Both the position numbers and the translations under genes were made by a program. The notes beneath the pieces were generated by a model. That model searched no databases, had not been told where the DNA came from, and saw only the letters and a program-made list of their open reading frames with translations. This document shows positions 1 through 8,669 of a stretch of DNA of 45,725 nt, one piece after another (positions within the stretch are counted from its first letter, which is position 1; the number at the start of each line of letters is the position of its first letter). This stretch comes from an uncultured Phycisphaeraceae bacterium (GTDB taxonomy: Bacteria; Planctomycetota; Phycisphaerae; Phycisphaerales; UBA1924): positions 1 to 45,725 of the forward strand of contig CALCCF010000013.1 in NCBI GenBank assembly GCA_937899905.1, given 5' to 3'.

Positions 1-752
1 AACCCGAGCGCGTCAATGAGACAGAGGGCAGGGACCGGATCCGCGCGCTCGATGCGGACGCTTGGGTGGTCATCGCCTTTGGCCAGAAGCTGGGGCGGCG
101 ATTGCTTGAGGATCGGTTCGCGATCAATCTGCACGCGTCGTTATTGCCGCGATGGCGAGGTGCGGCACCCATCAACGCGGCCATGGTCGCCGGCGATACG
201 GAGACCGGCAACAGCGTGATCACGCTCGCCGAGGAGATGGACGCGGGGCTCGTGCTCGGCCAGTCAAGGCGTGCGATCGAACCGCGCTACACCGCAGGAG
301 AGTTGCACGATTTGCTCGCGGAGGATGGGCCGGAGCTGATGCTGCGTGTACTCGGGCAGCATGTGGGCGGAACGCTCGAGGCCGAGGCGCAGGACGAGTC
401 GCGGGTGACGCTCGCGTCGAAGATGTCAAAGGCCGATGGCTGGATCGACTTCGCGCAGAGTGCCGAGGCGTGTCGCGCAAGGGTGCACGGGCTCACGCCG
501 TGGCCGGGTGTGGGTATCGAGCTTGGCGACACGATGCTGAAGCTGCGGCGCGTGGCGGCGGAAGCGGGCCATGGGAGTGCGAAGCCGGGAGCTGTGCTCG
601 ACGCGGACGGGCTGATCGCGTGCGGTGAGGGTGCGCTGCGGCTGTTGGAGGTGCAGCCGGCAGGGAAGAAGCCGATGGCGTTCTCGGCATTCGCCAACGG
701 GCGGGAGATCGCCATCGGGAGCATTGCCCGATCGGAGCGGCCACCATGCTGA
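1..752 (+). CDS. fmt: Methionyl-tRNA formyltransferase, 5' end missing
   Basis: Transfers a formyl group from 10-formyl-tetrahydrofolate to the initiator Met-tRNA in the cytoplasm. The reading frame is open from base 3 of the window, so the N-terminal Rossmann part lies outside and about 249 codons are visible. The family signature HASLLPRWRGAAPI, with the catalytic/folate-binding region, is clear near codon 48, followed by TGNSVITLAEEMDAGLVL, typical of formyltransferases. The second half is the C-terminal OB-fold tRNA-binding domain, with the usual LTPWPGV segment. The stop overlaps the next start (ATGCTGA), so the two genes are probably translationally coupled. No peptide deformylase gene is seen, but one would often lie upstream. 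Confidence 0.95.
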   Translation, partial: PERVNETEGRDRIRALDADAWVVIAFGQKLGRRLLEDRFAINLHASLLPRWRGAAPINAAMVAGDTETGNSVITLAEEMDAGLVLGQSRRAIEPRYTAGELHDLLAEDGPELMLRVLGQHVGGTLEAEAQDESRVTLASKMSKADGWIDFAQSAEACRARVHGLTPWPGVGIELGDTMLKLRRVAAEAGHGSAKPGAVLDADGLIACGEGALRLLEVQPAGKKPMAFSAFANGREIAIGSIARSERPPC

Positions 753-1297
753 CGCTATGGGACCTCATGCCGATGAAGCCGAAGCGGCCGCTAAGGCCAA
801 GGCCGCCAGCGCGGCGTCCCGTTGAGGTCAGGCCAACGCCGCGGACTCGGCCCGCGACCGAGCGGTACGAGGCCGTCGCTCGTGCAATGCTCGCGAAGTA
901 CGGCATCCGCGTGCGAAAGTGGCGGAGCAGTACCAGCGGCGTCGCGTGGCAGGTGACGTACGCCGATGGGACCGTTTCAAGGTTGATCGAAGCGCCCCGC
1001 CCGCGGGGGCCGATCTCGGTGGCGGTGTTCCTACACGAAGTGGGGCACCACGCCATCGGCCTGGGTACGTACAAGCCACGCTGCCTCGAGGAGTACCACG
1101 CGTGGCTGTTCGCGTTGCAGCAGATGCATGCGCACGGGTTGAACATCACGCCGAAGGTTCACGAGCGTGTCGACTACGCGCTGCGATACGCCGTGGCCAA
1201 GGCCCGCCGGCGTGGCATCAAGGCGTTGCCAATCGAGCTCGTACCGTTCGATGGACGCGGCCCGGTGTGCGAGTTGCCGTATCTTGAGGATGCCTGA
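746..1297 (+). CDS. Small HExxH zincin-like protein of unknown role
   Basis: A 183-residue soluble protein. Residues 1-35 are rich in Pro and Arg (KPKRPLRPRPPARRP) and probably disordered. A single metalloprotease-like motif, HEVGHH, is at about residues 97-102, followed about 12 residues later by CLEEYHAW, which could supply a third zinc ligand (Glu or His). The tail is basic. The start ATG overlaps the fmt stop, and no other good start exists, so it is the distal gene of the fmt transcript. I do not recognise a named family. An ImmA/IrrE-like or SprT-like minimal zincin is possible, but the fold is not certain. The gene is followed within 2 bp by the stop of a convergent gene. Confidence 0.75.
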   Translation: MLTLWDLMPMKPKRPLRPRPPARRPVEVRPTPRTRPATERYEAVARAMLAKYGIRVRKWRSSTSGVAWQVTYADGTVSRLIEAPRPRGPISVAVFLHEVGHHAIGLGTYKPRCLEEYHAWLFALQQMHAHGLNITPKVHERVDYALRYAVAKARRRGIKALPIELVPFDGRGPVCELPYLEDA

Positions 1298-1298
1298 G

Positions 1299-2003
1299 TC
1301 AGGCTGCGCGGTCGTGCCGGACGGGCTGTTCGGTTGGCACAGGGCGCACGAGGCGGGCCGGGCTCTGGCAGACCAGTGTCAGCTTGCAGCTGGGGCACGA
1401 GCCGTCGGTGACGCCACGGATGTCCTCCTGGCATCTCGGGCACACGCCGGTGCGCGCTGCCCACGCCGCGTGTGAGGCCCAGCGCATGAGGGACCCGGCG
1501 ACGCCCGCGTGCCACGCGATGGCGGCGGCGAAAGTCGTCGTTGGGTTGTCATTGTGCGAGAGCGATGCGCCGGCGACCAGCGCGGTGAGCAGCAGCACAT
1601 GCCAGAAGGTCGCGGCCGACGCCGTTCCGAGATACATCATGGCGCCCGAAGCGACGCCGCCGACGAAGAGCACCGCGGCGCTTGCCATCGGGCCAACCAT
1701 CGATTCTGCGACTCCCCACTCGAGCATGGTGGGGGCCATCGTCTCAACGCCAAAGTCTTGGCCGATGGGCAGCCACATGCCGAAGCCAGCGGCCCACGCC
1801 AGTGGCAGCAGCGCGGTCAGGCCGGCCTCTCGACGGGCGAGCACGAACGCGGCGAGCGTGTAGGCCATGCATAGCAGGCCGAGGGCGAACAGCCCAGCTT
1901 GCGGGTCGGCGGGCAGCAGCCAGTGCGCCGTCGCGGCGGCACCGAGCACACCGAGCAGCCAGATGCCAACGGCCGAACGCACCACTGTTGTTCTTTCCGA
2001 CAT
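1299..2003 (-). CDS. Membrane protein with C-terminal zinc ribbon
   Basis: 234 residues. At least six hydrophobic segments cover residues 10-180 (for example AVGIWLLGVLGAAATAHWLL, LFALGLLCMAYTLAAFVLA and FWHVLLLTALVAGASL). After a short basic linker the C terminus has a two-CxxC zinc ribbon, CPRCQEDIRG...CPSCKL, at about residues 194-215, and a disordered basic tail. The start at 2003 is chosen over the longer frame because TCGAGGAGTCG lies just upstream, while the extension has no such site. Function is unknown. The ribbon may face the cytoplasm and bind protein or nucleic acid. It converges on the zincin gene with one base between the stops. Confidence 0.75.
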   Translation of the reverse strand: MSERTTVVRSAVGIWLLGVLGAAATAHWLLPADPQAGLFALGLLCMAYTLAAFVLARREAGLTALLPLAWAAGFGMWLPIGQDFGVETMAPTMLEWGVAESMVGPMASAAVLFVGGVASGAMMYLGTASAATFWHVLLLTALVAGASLSHNDNPTTTFAAAIAWHAGVAGSLMRWASHAAWAARTGVCPRCQEDIRGVTDGSCPSCKLTLVCQSPARLVRPVPTEQPVRHDRAA

Positions 2004-2064
2004 TTCGCACGACTCCTCGACATCGGTATCGGGCGTGCTGGCTAGGGCCGCCGAGCCAAAGAAC

Positions 2065-2090
2065 AACGGACGCCGCGATGGGCGTCCGTT
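2065..2090 (-). terminator. Hairpin downstream of the tricorn-like gene
   Basis: A perfect 9-bp stem, AACGGACGC (2065-2073) with GCGTCCGTT (2082-2090) and an 8-nt loop. On the minus strand it is followed by GTTCTTTGG, which is only moderately T-rich. It sits 62 bp after the stop of the protease gene and before the next start, as expected for its transcription terminator. Confidence 0.5.
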
Positions 2091-2151
2091 TCGGGGGTCT
2101 GGGCTGTGCTGTCGCCCGGTTACCGGGCTCAATGGGTTATGAGAGCGACAC

Positions 2152-5100
2152 TCAGTCGAGGTCTTCCATCACGGCGCGGACGCCGGCCTCGAGCTGCGGA
2201 TCAACACCCTCGACCTCGTGCTGCGGCTTCTTGAGCACGACAACGTCGGGCATGGCGCCGTTGTTCTCCATGTCGGTGCCATCGGGCAGGAACCATCCAC
2301 GGAACGGGCGCCGGACGGTGGTGCCGTCGATCAGGCGGTAGGAGCCGGTCGAGATGACCGCGCCATACGTCTGCTGGCCGACCAGCGTGCCACGGCCCGT
2401 GGTCTTGATGGCGTGGGAGAAGATCTCGGCATTGGAGTAGGAGTTCTCGTTGCATAGCACGGCGATGGGGCGGGTGTAGCCGTAGATCAGACGGCGGTCG
2501 CGCGGGTAGGCGTCGGCCGGCACATCGTCGGCGTTCGCGCCGCGTGGGATGGTATAGGCGTGGCGGGGTGCGGTGAGCGAGCTGAGCAGGATGTCTGTGG
2601 TCCAGCCGCCGCCGTTGTCGCGCACGTCGATGAGCAGGCCGTCCTTACCGTTCGCGGCGGCGAAGAGGTCACGCTCGAAGTCACGCAGCGATGGCTCGTT
2701 CATGCCTCGGATGTGCAGGTAGCCAACGCGGCCGTCTGACATCTGGTCGACCATCGCGCGACGCTGTCGGACGCCATCCTCGTAGCGCAGGTTGCTATCA
2801 CCGCCCGAAGACGTCGGCACGATGAGGACGAACTGCGATCGCTCGGGGTCGGCGGGGATGATGTCCAGCAGGGTCTCCTCGCCGGAGGTGCCAGCCATCG
2901 CCTCGCCGAGGTCCATCATGGGCATGCCGCCATCACCAGCGAGCGGGTTGCCGTTGATGGCGGTGATGACGTCGCCAACCTCGAGGCGGCTGGCCTCTCG
3001 CCACGCGGGCCCCTCAGGCAGGACGTATGTCACCTCGTACCCGCCGTCGACGGGCATGGCATCAACGCCGAGGTAACCGGTGCGGATGCTCGGCGGGCTG
3101 TAGAGCTGCGTGCCGCCCCAGATGCCCAGGTGCGAGCCGTTGAGCTCGCCCATAAGCAGGCGGCCGACCTGGTAGAACTCGCTTGGCGTGCGTGTGACGC
3201 GGGCGAGTTCGAGGTAGCGCTCGGTCAGGCCGGACCAATCCAGGCCCTTCATCGTCGGGTGGTAGAACTCGCGGCCGAGCATGTTGGCGGCGTCCCGGAA
3301 CTTCTGGGCCTGCTCGGCTGCGACGTCGATGCGCACGCGGGCGTCGACGCCGAGCGTCTCGGAGCCACCGCCGCCGGGTCGGGCCGTGCCGGCCTGCCCG
3401 CTGCGGATGAACACGGCCTTCGAGCCGTTGGGCGTGACCTGGACGCGTGAGACGCCGCCGCTCTGGACGGTCTTGCGGTCCTGGCCGCGATAGTTCACCG
3501 AGAACAGACTGGTGCTGCCATCGATGCTCGTCGAGTACAGCACGCGATCGCCGCCGGGGGTGAGCGCGAGGTTGCCAGCGCCGTCGACACGAGTGAGCCG
3601 GCGGACACGCTGCCATGCGTCCTCGGCGTCGAATTCGAGCGGCTCGGGAGCTTCGTACTCCTCATCGAAGTCGGGCGTATCGATGGCGCCCTTCTTGCTG
3701 GCGGCCTTTGCGGCCGCGGTGAAGTGCTGCTCGAGCTCGTAGTCGGTCAGGCCCTCGAGCGAGCGGTCGAGCAGGATGCCGTAGACGTCGTACGACCAGT
3801 TGTTCCCCGCGCGATCGCTCAGGAACACGAGCATGCTGCCGTCGGCGCTCAGGCGCGGCGAGGTATCGATATCGGGGTGGCGCGTGAGGTTGATCGGCTC
3901 GGCGTCTTCATCGCCAAGGTCCAGCAACCAGACGTCGCTGTTGAAGTCCAGGTCTGCCACGTTGTAGACGATGTGGCGGCTGTCGCTAGCCCACTGCACG
4001 CCCGGCGTGTTCCAGCTCTCGAAGACCAGACGCTGCTCTCCGGTGGCAAAGTCATGGTGCCAGAGATCGCCGCGCTCACGCATGAACAGGAGCGAGCGGC
4101 CATCGGGTGCGGGCATCGGCGACACCTCGCGCACGTCGGTCATGACGAGCGGCTCGACATCGAAGCGGAGGGACTCGGCCCAGCGCTTGCCGTGGTCGAT
4201 CTTCTCCTCTTCCTCGGCCTCTTCGTCTTCGGTCGCTTCCTCGTCGGCAGACTCGGCATCGCCTTCCGTGTCATCGACCGCCTCTTCGGTGGTCTCTTCG
4301 GTGCCCTCCGTAGCCTCTTCGGTGGTTTCCTCCGTCGACTCCTCGGTGGCGTCTTCGGTCTCCTCCTCGACTGTCTCCTCTTCCTCGGGTTCCTCAGGCT
4401 TGATATCCTCGCGTGCAAGCGAGACCGAAGCGCGATAGATGGCGAACTCGCCGGTCTCGTCGCTGGCGAAGTAGAGGTACTGGTTGTCCGGGCTCCACGC
4501 GATGTCCTGCTCGCGGCCCGAGGTGAAGGTCACGCGGCGCGTTGGGCGGTCATCATCGGTGCTGCGGACGAACACCTCGCCGCGGGCTACGACGGCCAGG
4601 GTCTTTCCGTCTGGGCTCAAGACGGCCTCGCTCACCTGGCGGCTCAGTGTCTCGATTCGAGTGTCGAGCATCTGCATGTCGCCCGAGGCGTAGATCTCGA
4701 CGGGCTGAGGTTGGGTATCGCGACCGGTAAGGTCGAGCGTGTACAGCGTGTCCCACACCAGGAAAGTCGCGGTCGAGCCGTCGAAGGAGACGTTGAGGTC
4801 CATCACGCCGTGGCCGATGGAAAGCTCGCCCTCGGCGGGCTTGAAGTTCGTGAGGGCGCTCGGGCCGTCCGCGTCGGTGCGGCCGGCGGGGATGCGCCAG
4901 ACGTTGTTCTGGCCGTGTCGGCTGGACACATAAATGGTCGAGCCGTCGGGCAGCGCGAAGCCGTGAGCGTCGTTGCCATCGAACATGGTCAGCTGCGTGA
5001 AGCGGCCGGTCTCGGTGTCCATCTGCCAGAGGTCGCCGGCCGCGGGGCCCTGGTATGCCGGGCGGTCGGCGATGTCGCGCTGGCGGGTAAACAGGACGCG

Positions 5101-5772
5101 CGAGCCGTCGGCCGCCATGCGTGGCATCGAGCCGTACGCGTCGGTCAGCGGTGTGATGGCGCCGCCTTCCATCGGCACGGTGTACATGTTCACGCCGCGG
5201 TACATGCTGGGCTGCAGCCTGCCGTGCACCAAGACGTGCTCGCCATCCGGATGGAACCCCGAGAGCGAGAGCGAGCGGTCGCTGAGCGTCAGCCGACGAA
5301 CCGCGCCGGCGACGACTCGGCCGTTCTCCATTGCGAGCGGCATCGCGTACAGGTTGCGGCTGCCGTCACGCGTCGACTCGAAGACGAGCGTCGACCCATC
5401 GGGGCTGAACGCCGAGCGCAGGTCGTCGGCGGGGTGTGTCGTGAGCTGCGAGGCGATGCCGCCCTCGCTATCAACCGCCCACAAATCCCCAGCCCAAGTG
5501 AAGACAAGCATCGAGCCGTCCGGGCTCAGGCTCGGCATGCGTGGGTAACCAACGCGGGACTGGCTCGCCATCCAAGCGGCGGCGGCGGTCGTCGTGGTTG
5601 CGCTCTCGTCGGACGCTGGCAGCGTGCTAACCATCGTCGCCTGCGGGAGGACGGAGGCGTCACTCGCGCAGGCCATCTGCAGCGAGGCCGAGCCGGCGGC
5701 GACCGCCATCAAGAAGGCCGCGGAGACGCGGCGCGGGGCCAGGCTGGGCGATGGGCGTGGGGATGCGGGCAT
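2152..5772 (-). CDS. Tricorn protease homologue, S41 family, exported
   Basis: A 1206-residue peptidase of the tricorn type. It starts with a signal-like segment (FLMAVAAGSASLQMACAS), so it probably acts in the periplasm, unlike cytoplasmic archaeal tricorn. Residues ~50-750 are WD40/PD40-type beta-propeller repeats (LSPDGSMLVFTWAGDLW, FSPDGSTLVFEST). A PDZ-like domain follows (~residues 930-1010), then the S41 catalytic domain with LLIDVRDNGGG and the nucleophile serine in NENSYSNAE at about residue 1113. A ~70-residue run of Glu, Thr and Asp at about 455-525 interrupts the second propeller. ATG 5772 is preferred to the longer frame because CAGGAGAG lies 8-10 bases upstream. Substrates are unknown; the family degrades peptides. 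Confidence 0.93.
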   Translation of the reverse strand: MPASPRPSPSLAPRRVSAAFLMAVAAGSASLQMACASDASVLPQATMVSTLPASDESATTTTAAAAWMASQSRVGYPRMPSLSPDGSMLVFTWAGDLWAVDSEGGIASQLTTHPADDLRSAFSPDGSTLVFESTRDGSRNLYAMPLAMENGRVVAGAVRRLTLSDRSLSLSGFHPDGEHVLVHGRLQPSMYRGVNMYTVPMEGGAITPLTDAYGSMPRMAADGSRVLFTRQRDIADRPAYQGPAAGDLWQMDTETGRFTQLTMFDGNDAHGFALPDGSTIYVSSRHGQNNVWRIPAGRTDADGPSALTNFKPAEGELSIGHGVMDLNVSFDGSTATFLVWDTLYTLDLTGRDTQPQPVEIYASGDMQMLDTRIETLSRQVSEAVLSPDGKTLAVVARGEVFVRSTDDDRPTRRVTFTSGREQDIAWSPDNQYLYFASDETGEFAIYRASVSLAREDIKPEEPEEEETVEEETEDATEESTEETTEEATEGTEETTEEAVDDTEGDAESADEEATEDEEAEEEEKIDHGKRWAESLRFDVEPLVMTDVREVSPMPAPDGRSLLFMRERGDLWHHDFATGEQRLVFESWNTPGVQWASDSRHIVYNVADLDFNSDVWLLDLGDEDAEPINLTRHPDIDTSPRLSADGSMLVFLSDRAGNNWSYDVYGILLDRSLEGLTDYELEQHFTAAAKAASKKGAIDTPDFDEEYEAPEPLEFDAEDAWQRVRRLTRVDGAGNLALTPGGDRVLYSTSIDGSTSLFSVNYRGQDRKTVQSGGVSRVQVTPNGSKAVFIRSGQAGTARPGGGGSETLGVDARVRIDVAAEQAQKFRDAANMLGREFYHPTMKGLDWSGLTERYLELARVTRTPSEFYQVGRLLMGELNGSHLGIWGGTQLYSPPSIRTGYLGVDAMPVDGGYEVTYVLPEGPAWREASRLEVGDVITAINGNPLAGDGGMPMMDLGEAMAGTSGEETLLDIIPADPERSQFVLIVPTSSGGDSNLRYEDGVRQRRAMVDQMSDGRVGYLHIRGMNEPSLRDFERDLFAAANGKDGLLIDVRDNGGGWTTDILLSSLTAPRHAYTIPRGANADDVPADAYPRDRRLIYGYTRPIAVLCNENSYSNAEIFSHAIKTTGRGTLVGQQTYGAVISTGSYRLIDGTTVRRPFRGWFLPDGTDMENNGAMPDVVVLKKPQHEVEGVDPQLEAGVRAVMEDLD

Positions 5773-5952
5773 GGCGTCTCTCCTGGGAGCGGATGGATGA
5801 ACGGATCGCGGTTGGTACACGCAGACACCGGCCCGCCGGGATGTCCAGGGGCCGGAAGTCGTAACTACAGATTACCGGCGGTGATGCGCAGGGTCTAGCG
5901 AGCCGTCATCGAGGCGAGGGGTTGCCCTCGTTCCTGGGCCGAGAGAGCGGTT

Positions 5953-7251
5953 CTACAGGCCCGCGGCTTGCCATCCGGCGGCCTGTTCGTCCTGCCGCTC
6001 GCGCGCGGCGGCGGTCCAGCGACGGGTCAGGCGACGCTCCAGCGTGTCTACTGCGCCGAAGTGACGCTCGAATCGCGCGAGGTGCTCGGCGTCGGTCTGT
6101 TCGCCCGGCGGCAGGTCGGCCAGTTCCTTGAGGTATGCCGCCATCTGCGCACGCTTCGTGCGGTGCAGCTCCTTGAAGAGCCCGTAGGCCGCGGCGTACA
6201 GCGGGCGCGCAGTGTGGGCATCAAGGTGGGTGTTGTCATCCAACGTCAGCAGATCGAAGAGCTCCGGCAATTCGCCTCGCAGCACGATCTCGTCGAGCTG
6301 CTGCCTGCGCGGCTCGTACGCGAAGGCGAACCCGAAGCGCCCGCTCGTGTTGTCGGTCTCGAAGCTGGACGCCAGGCCCTCGCTGACCCAGAGCGGGTAC
6401 GCAACATCGCGCTTCTGCAGCCCGGTGTTGAAGGCGAGCAGGTGGACCGCCTCGTGGAGCACCTTGGCGACGCCGAAGCGCAGCACCTGCTGCTCGATGC
6501 GCTCCCGATCGGCGGTGAGGTTCTCCTCGAGGTCGGCGGCGGCCTGTCGGAGCAGCTCGGCCTGCTGCGTTTGGCGCTGGCGATCGGCTTGCTTTGCTCG
6601 TTCATTCAGCTCATCGATACGAGTCTGATCGACGTCCATCTCCCGGAGGATTCGCGTGAGGCTGGGCGACGTTCGATCATCGTGGATGATGATGGCGTTG
6701 TGGCCCATGCTGTAATAGCCCGCGGTCCAGCCCGCGTTGAAGCCATCGTGCTTCTTTGCGAACTGGAGGTAGTCGCCGTGCTCACCGAAGAAGACGCAGA
6801 CGAGCCGGTGTGCGTGCGGATGCACGGGTACGCCGAGGCGGTCGAGATCACGGAAGTACTGTTCGCGGGCGCGCTCGAGCAGCGTGATGCGCGAGCGTGT
6901 CCACGCATCGCCAGCATCGGAGAGCACGAGAAAAGAGCGTGAGCGGTAGGTCGCAAACGCCGAGCCAAGCTTTTGCTGGAGCGGCTGGATCGCGCTCAGG
7001 TCGTCCTCGGCCCGGAAGCGGGCGATGCGCTCAAGGGCGCGGGCTCTGCGGGCCGACTCGGCTCGCAGCTCGGGATCGTGCCACGCTTCGAGATACCCCT
7101 CGAAGGCGTCGGAGTGGCGCCCTTCGGCCTCGGCCACTTTGGCGCGCTCAAACGCGTCCTTCGGGTCGGGGCTGGCAGCCCGAACGCTGGCACACGCCGC
7201 AAGAACGGTCGCGGCCGCGACAGCGAACATCACCCTGCGAGATACGAGCAT
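5953..7251 (-). CDS. Lipoprotein gluzincin-like peptidase (DUF1570 type)
   Basis: 432 residues. The N terminus is a signal peptide with a lipobox, TVLAACAS, so the protein is probably membrane-anchored. Residues ~30-110 are helical and TPR-like (AFERAKVAEAEGRHSDAFEGYLEAW). The catalytic motif HEAVHLLAFN at about residue 266 is followed by LWVSEGLASSFE about 20 residues later, the spacing of an HExxH...E gluzincin. A coiled region rich in Glu, Arg and Gln precedes the motif. This matches the DUF1570 proteins common in planctomycetes. ATG 7251 has GAGGGAGGG upstream. The substrate is unknown. The gene could be co-transcribed with the tricorn-like gene, which follows after about 180 bp. Confidence 0.8.
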   Translation of the reverse strand: MLVSRRVMFAVAAATVLAACASVRAASPDPKDAFERAKVAEAEGRHSDAFEGYLEAWHDPELRAESARRARALERIARFRAEDDLSAIQPLQQKLGSAFATYRSRSFLVLSDAGDAWTRSRITLLERAREQYFRDLDRLGVPVHPHAHRLVCVFFGEHGDYLQFAKKHDGFNAGWTAGYYSMGHNAIIIHDDRTSPSLTRILREMDVDQTRIDELNERAKQADRQRQTQQAELLRQAAADLEENLTADRERIEQQVLRFGVAKVLHEAVHLLAFNTGLQKRDVAYPLWVSEGLASSFETDNTSGRFGFAFAYEPRRQQLDEIVLRGELPELFDLLTLDDNTHLDAHTARPLYAAAYGLFKELHRTKRAQMAAYLKELADLPPGEQTDAEHLARFERHFGAVDTLERRLTRRWTAAARERQDEQAAGWQAAGL

Positions 7252-7383
7252 GGACCGGCCCTCCCTCGGCGGTGTCTATCGGGGGACGGGCCCGGGATGT
7301 GGCGTGCGGGGTCGGTATGGGCCCTTGGGCCGTGCTGCCTGGCGCGGCGATCGTCCGAGAAGGCATACACTGATGGCCCCTCA

Positions 7384-7456
7384 GGGGCGGTAACTCAATT
7401 GGTAGAGTGCCAGCTTTGCAAGCTGGAAGTTGGGCGTTCGAGTCGCCTCCGCTCCA
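7384..7456 (+). tRNA. tRNA-Ala(UGC)
   Basis: A full cloverleaf of 73 nt. The acceptor GGGGCGG pairs with CCGCTCC and includes the G3:U70 wobble that marks alanine tRNAs. The anticodon stem CCAGC/GCTGG has the loop TTTGCAA, giving anticodon TGC (7417-7419). The T arm is GGGCG-TTCGAGT-CGCCT, and the discriminator is A. No CCA is encoded. No T-rich terminator is visible in the 190 bp that follow, which hold no other gene. Confidence 0.95.
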
Positions 7457-7643
7457 TTGCCCCCTGCAACGTCGTCCGTATCGTATTTACAGGACTCGAA
7501 GCTGCGGCTACGTCCCGATCCGCGGTGCCGCTGCAGAGAGCTGGGCCGGAGCCAAGCCCGCGAACTCTCGGCCACCGCAGACGTCTCGCAGACCACAGAC
7601 GAGCCCGCATCGCCGAGGCATGTTCCCCGCTCGCGAATCCGTC

Positions 7644-8669
7644 CTACAGCTCGGGGGCTATCTGCACGTGATGCACGCCCTTGTCAAGGCACTTCTTCAA
7701 TACTCGCACCGGCAGGAATCGCTCGATGACCTCGGCGTTCGTTTCGGAGTGCTGCGAGAGCCTGCCGGTCTTGAAGCCGCCGCCCCCGGCAAGGGCAAGC
7801 GGGAGCATGAGCTGGTCGGCGAGATAGCGCCACACCGGGACGCCCGCATCGATGTAGCGCTGCGCGTCCTTGGCGGCCTTCCCGGCCACCTTCTCCGCCG
7901 AGACGCCGCGCTCGCCGAAGCCCGTGAACACCTCGGTAATCTCCTGCCGACCGACGTCGATGCTCACAACATTGCCGGGCCCCTCGTCCTGCGTGAGCTG
8001 TCGGATCTGGAGGCACTCCTCCGGCCAACCGAGGGTCTCCGAAAGGACGCCGATCTCCCGAGTCGCGATCGACGGCGGTAAGCCCACGATCGTGGCGGTC
8101 GCGGACCGCGCAGAGATGGGCGACGCGTCCATGAGTTCGATCGGGCGCAAACGCTCGGTCGGCTCGACGTGGACACGAATGCGGCCTCCGCCCGCAGGAA
8201 AGAACCCATAGCGCTCGAGTTCGAGTCGGACGGACGGCCCCATCCGGTTGATGAGCGGCAGGAAGGCGCGCTGGAGGAAGTCCGTGCTCGGCGCATGGAT
8301 GTTGTGCGTGCCACCCGTCAAGACGACTTCGGACTCAGTGCTCGCGGTTATGAGCGCTGGGAGGATCGTTTGCAGTACCAGTGTCGTGCTTCCCGCGGTG
8401 CCGATTGAGAAGGTGAATTCGCCGCCACGAATCTTGGCGGGCGTGAACTCGAGGCTCGTCGACCCCAATGCAGCGCCAAAAACCCCGCCGGAACAGACGG
8501 CGCGCGCGGCCTCGACCGAGGTCAGGTGCTGACGCATCAGTCCCGGCTTCGGCCGTCCGGCGCGGATGTTGTCGATGCGGAACGGCTGCCCAGTGATCAT
8601 CGACAGGGAAAGCGACGTCCGCAAGATCTGCCCGCCACCTTCGCCTTGTGAGCCATCAATCTGGATCAT
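7644..8669 (-). CDS. rtcA: RNA 3'-terminal phosphate cyclase
   Basis: Converts RNA 3'-phosphate (or 2'-phosphate) ends to 2',3'-cyclic phosphates through a covalent enzyme-AMP. 341 residues, the normal family length. The N terminus IDGSQGEGGGQILRTSLSLS and the segment RPKPGLMRQHLTSVEA are hallmark RtcA motifs. The C-terminal block AGGGGFKTGRLSQHSETN contains the adenylylated histidine at about residue 307. The start overlaps the stop of the AAA gene by 4 bp, so the two are co-translated. It is the last gene of the repair operon. In other bacteria rtcA accompanies rtcB under RtcR control, but here the AAA gene and 304 bp of leader separate it from rtcB. Confidence 0.97.
   Translation of the reverse strand: MIQIDGSQGEGGGQILRTSLSLSMITGQPFRIDNIRAGRPKPGLMRQHLTSVEAARAVCSGGVFGAALGSTSLEFTPAKIRGGEFTFSIGTAGSTTLVLQTILPALITASTESEVVLTGGTHNIHAPSTDFLQRAFLPLINRMGPSVRLELERYGFFPAGGGRIRVHVEPTERLRPIELMDASPISARSATATIVGLPPSIATREIGVLSETLGWPEECLQIRQLTQDEGPGNVVSIDVGRQEITEVFTGFGERGVSAEKVAGKAAKDAQRYIDAGVPVWRYLADQLMLPLALAGGGGFKTGRLSQHSETNAEVIERFLPVRVLKKCLDKGVHHVQIAPEL

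Noticed and set aside
3724-5898. 724-codon plus-strand open frame opposite the tricorn-like gene
   Set aside because: It is antisense to a clear protease, has no domain, and its long run arises from high GC content in the opposite strand.
7485-7520. TTCGAGTCCTG on the minus strand downstream of rtcA, resembling a T loop
   Set aside because: The flanking strands do not pair as a T stem, and there is no D arm or acceptor stem, so it is not a tRNA or Y RNA.
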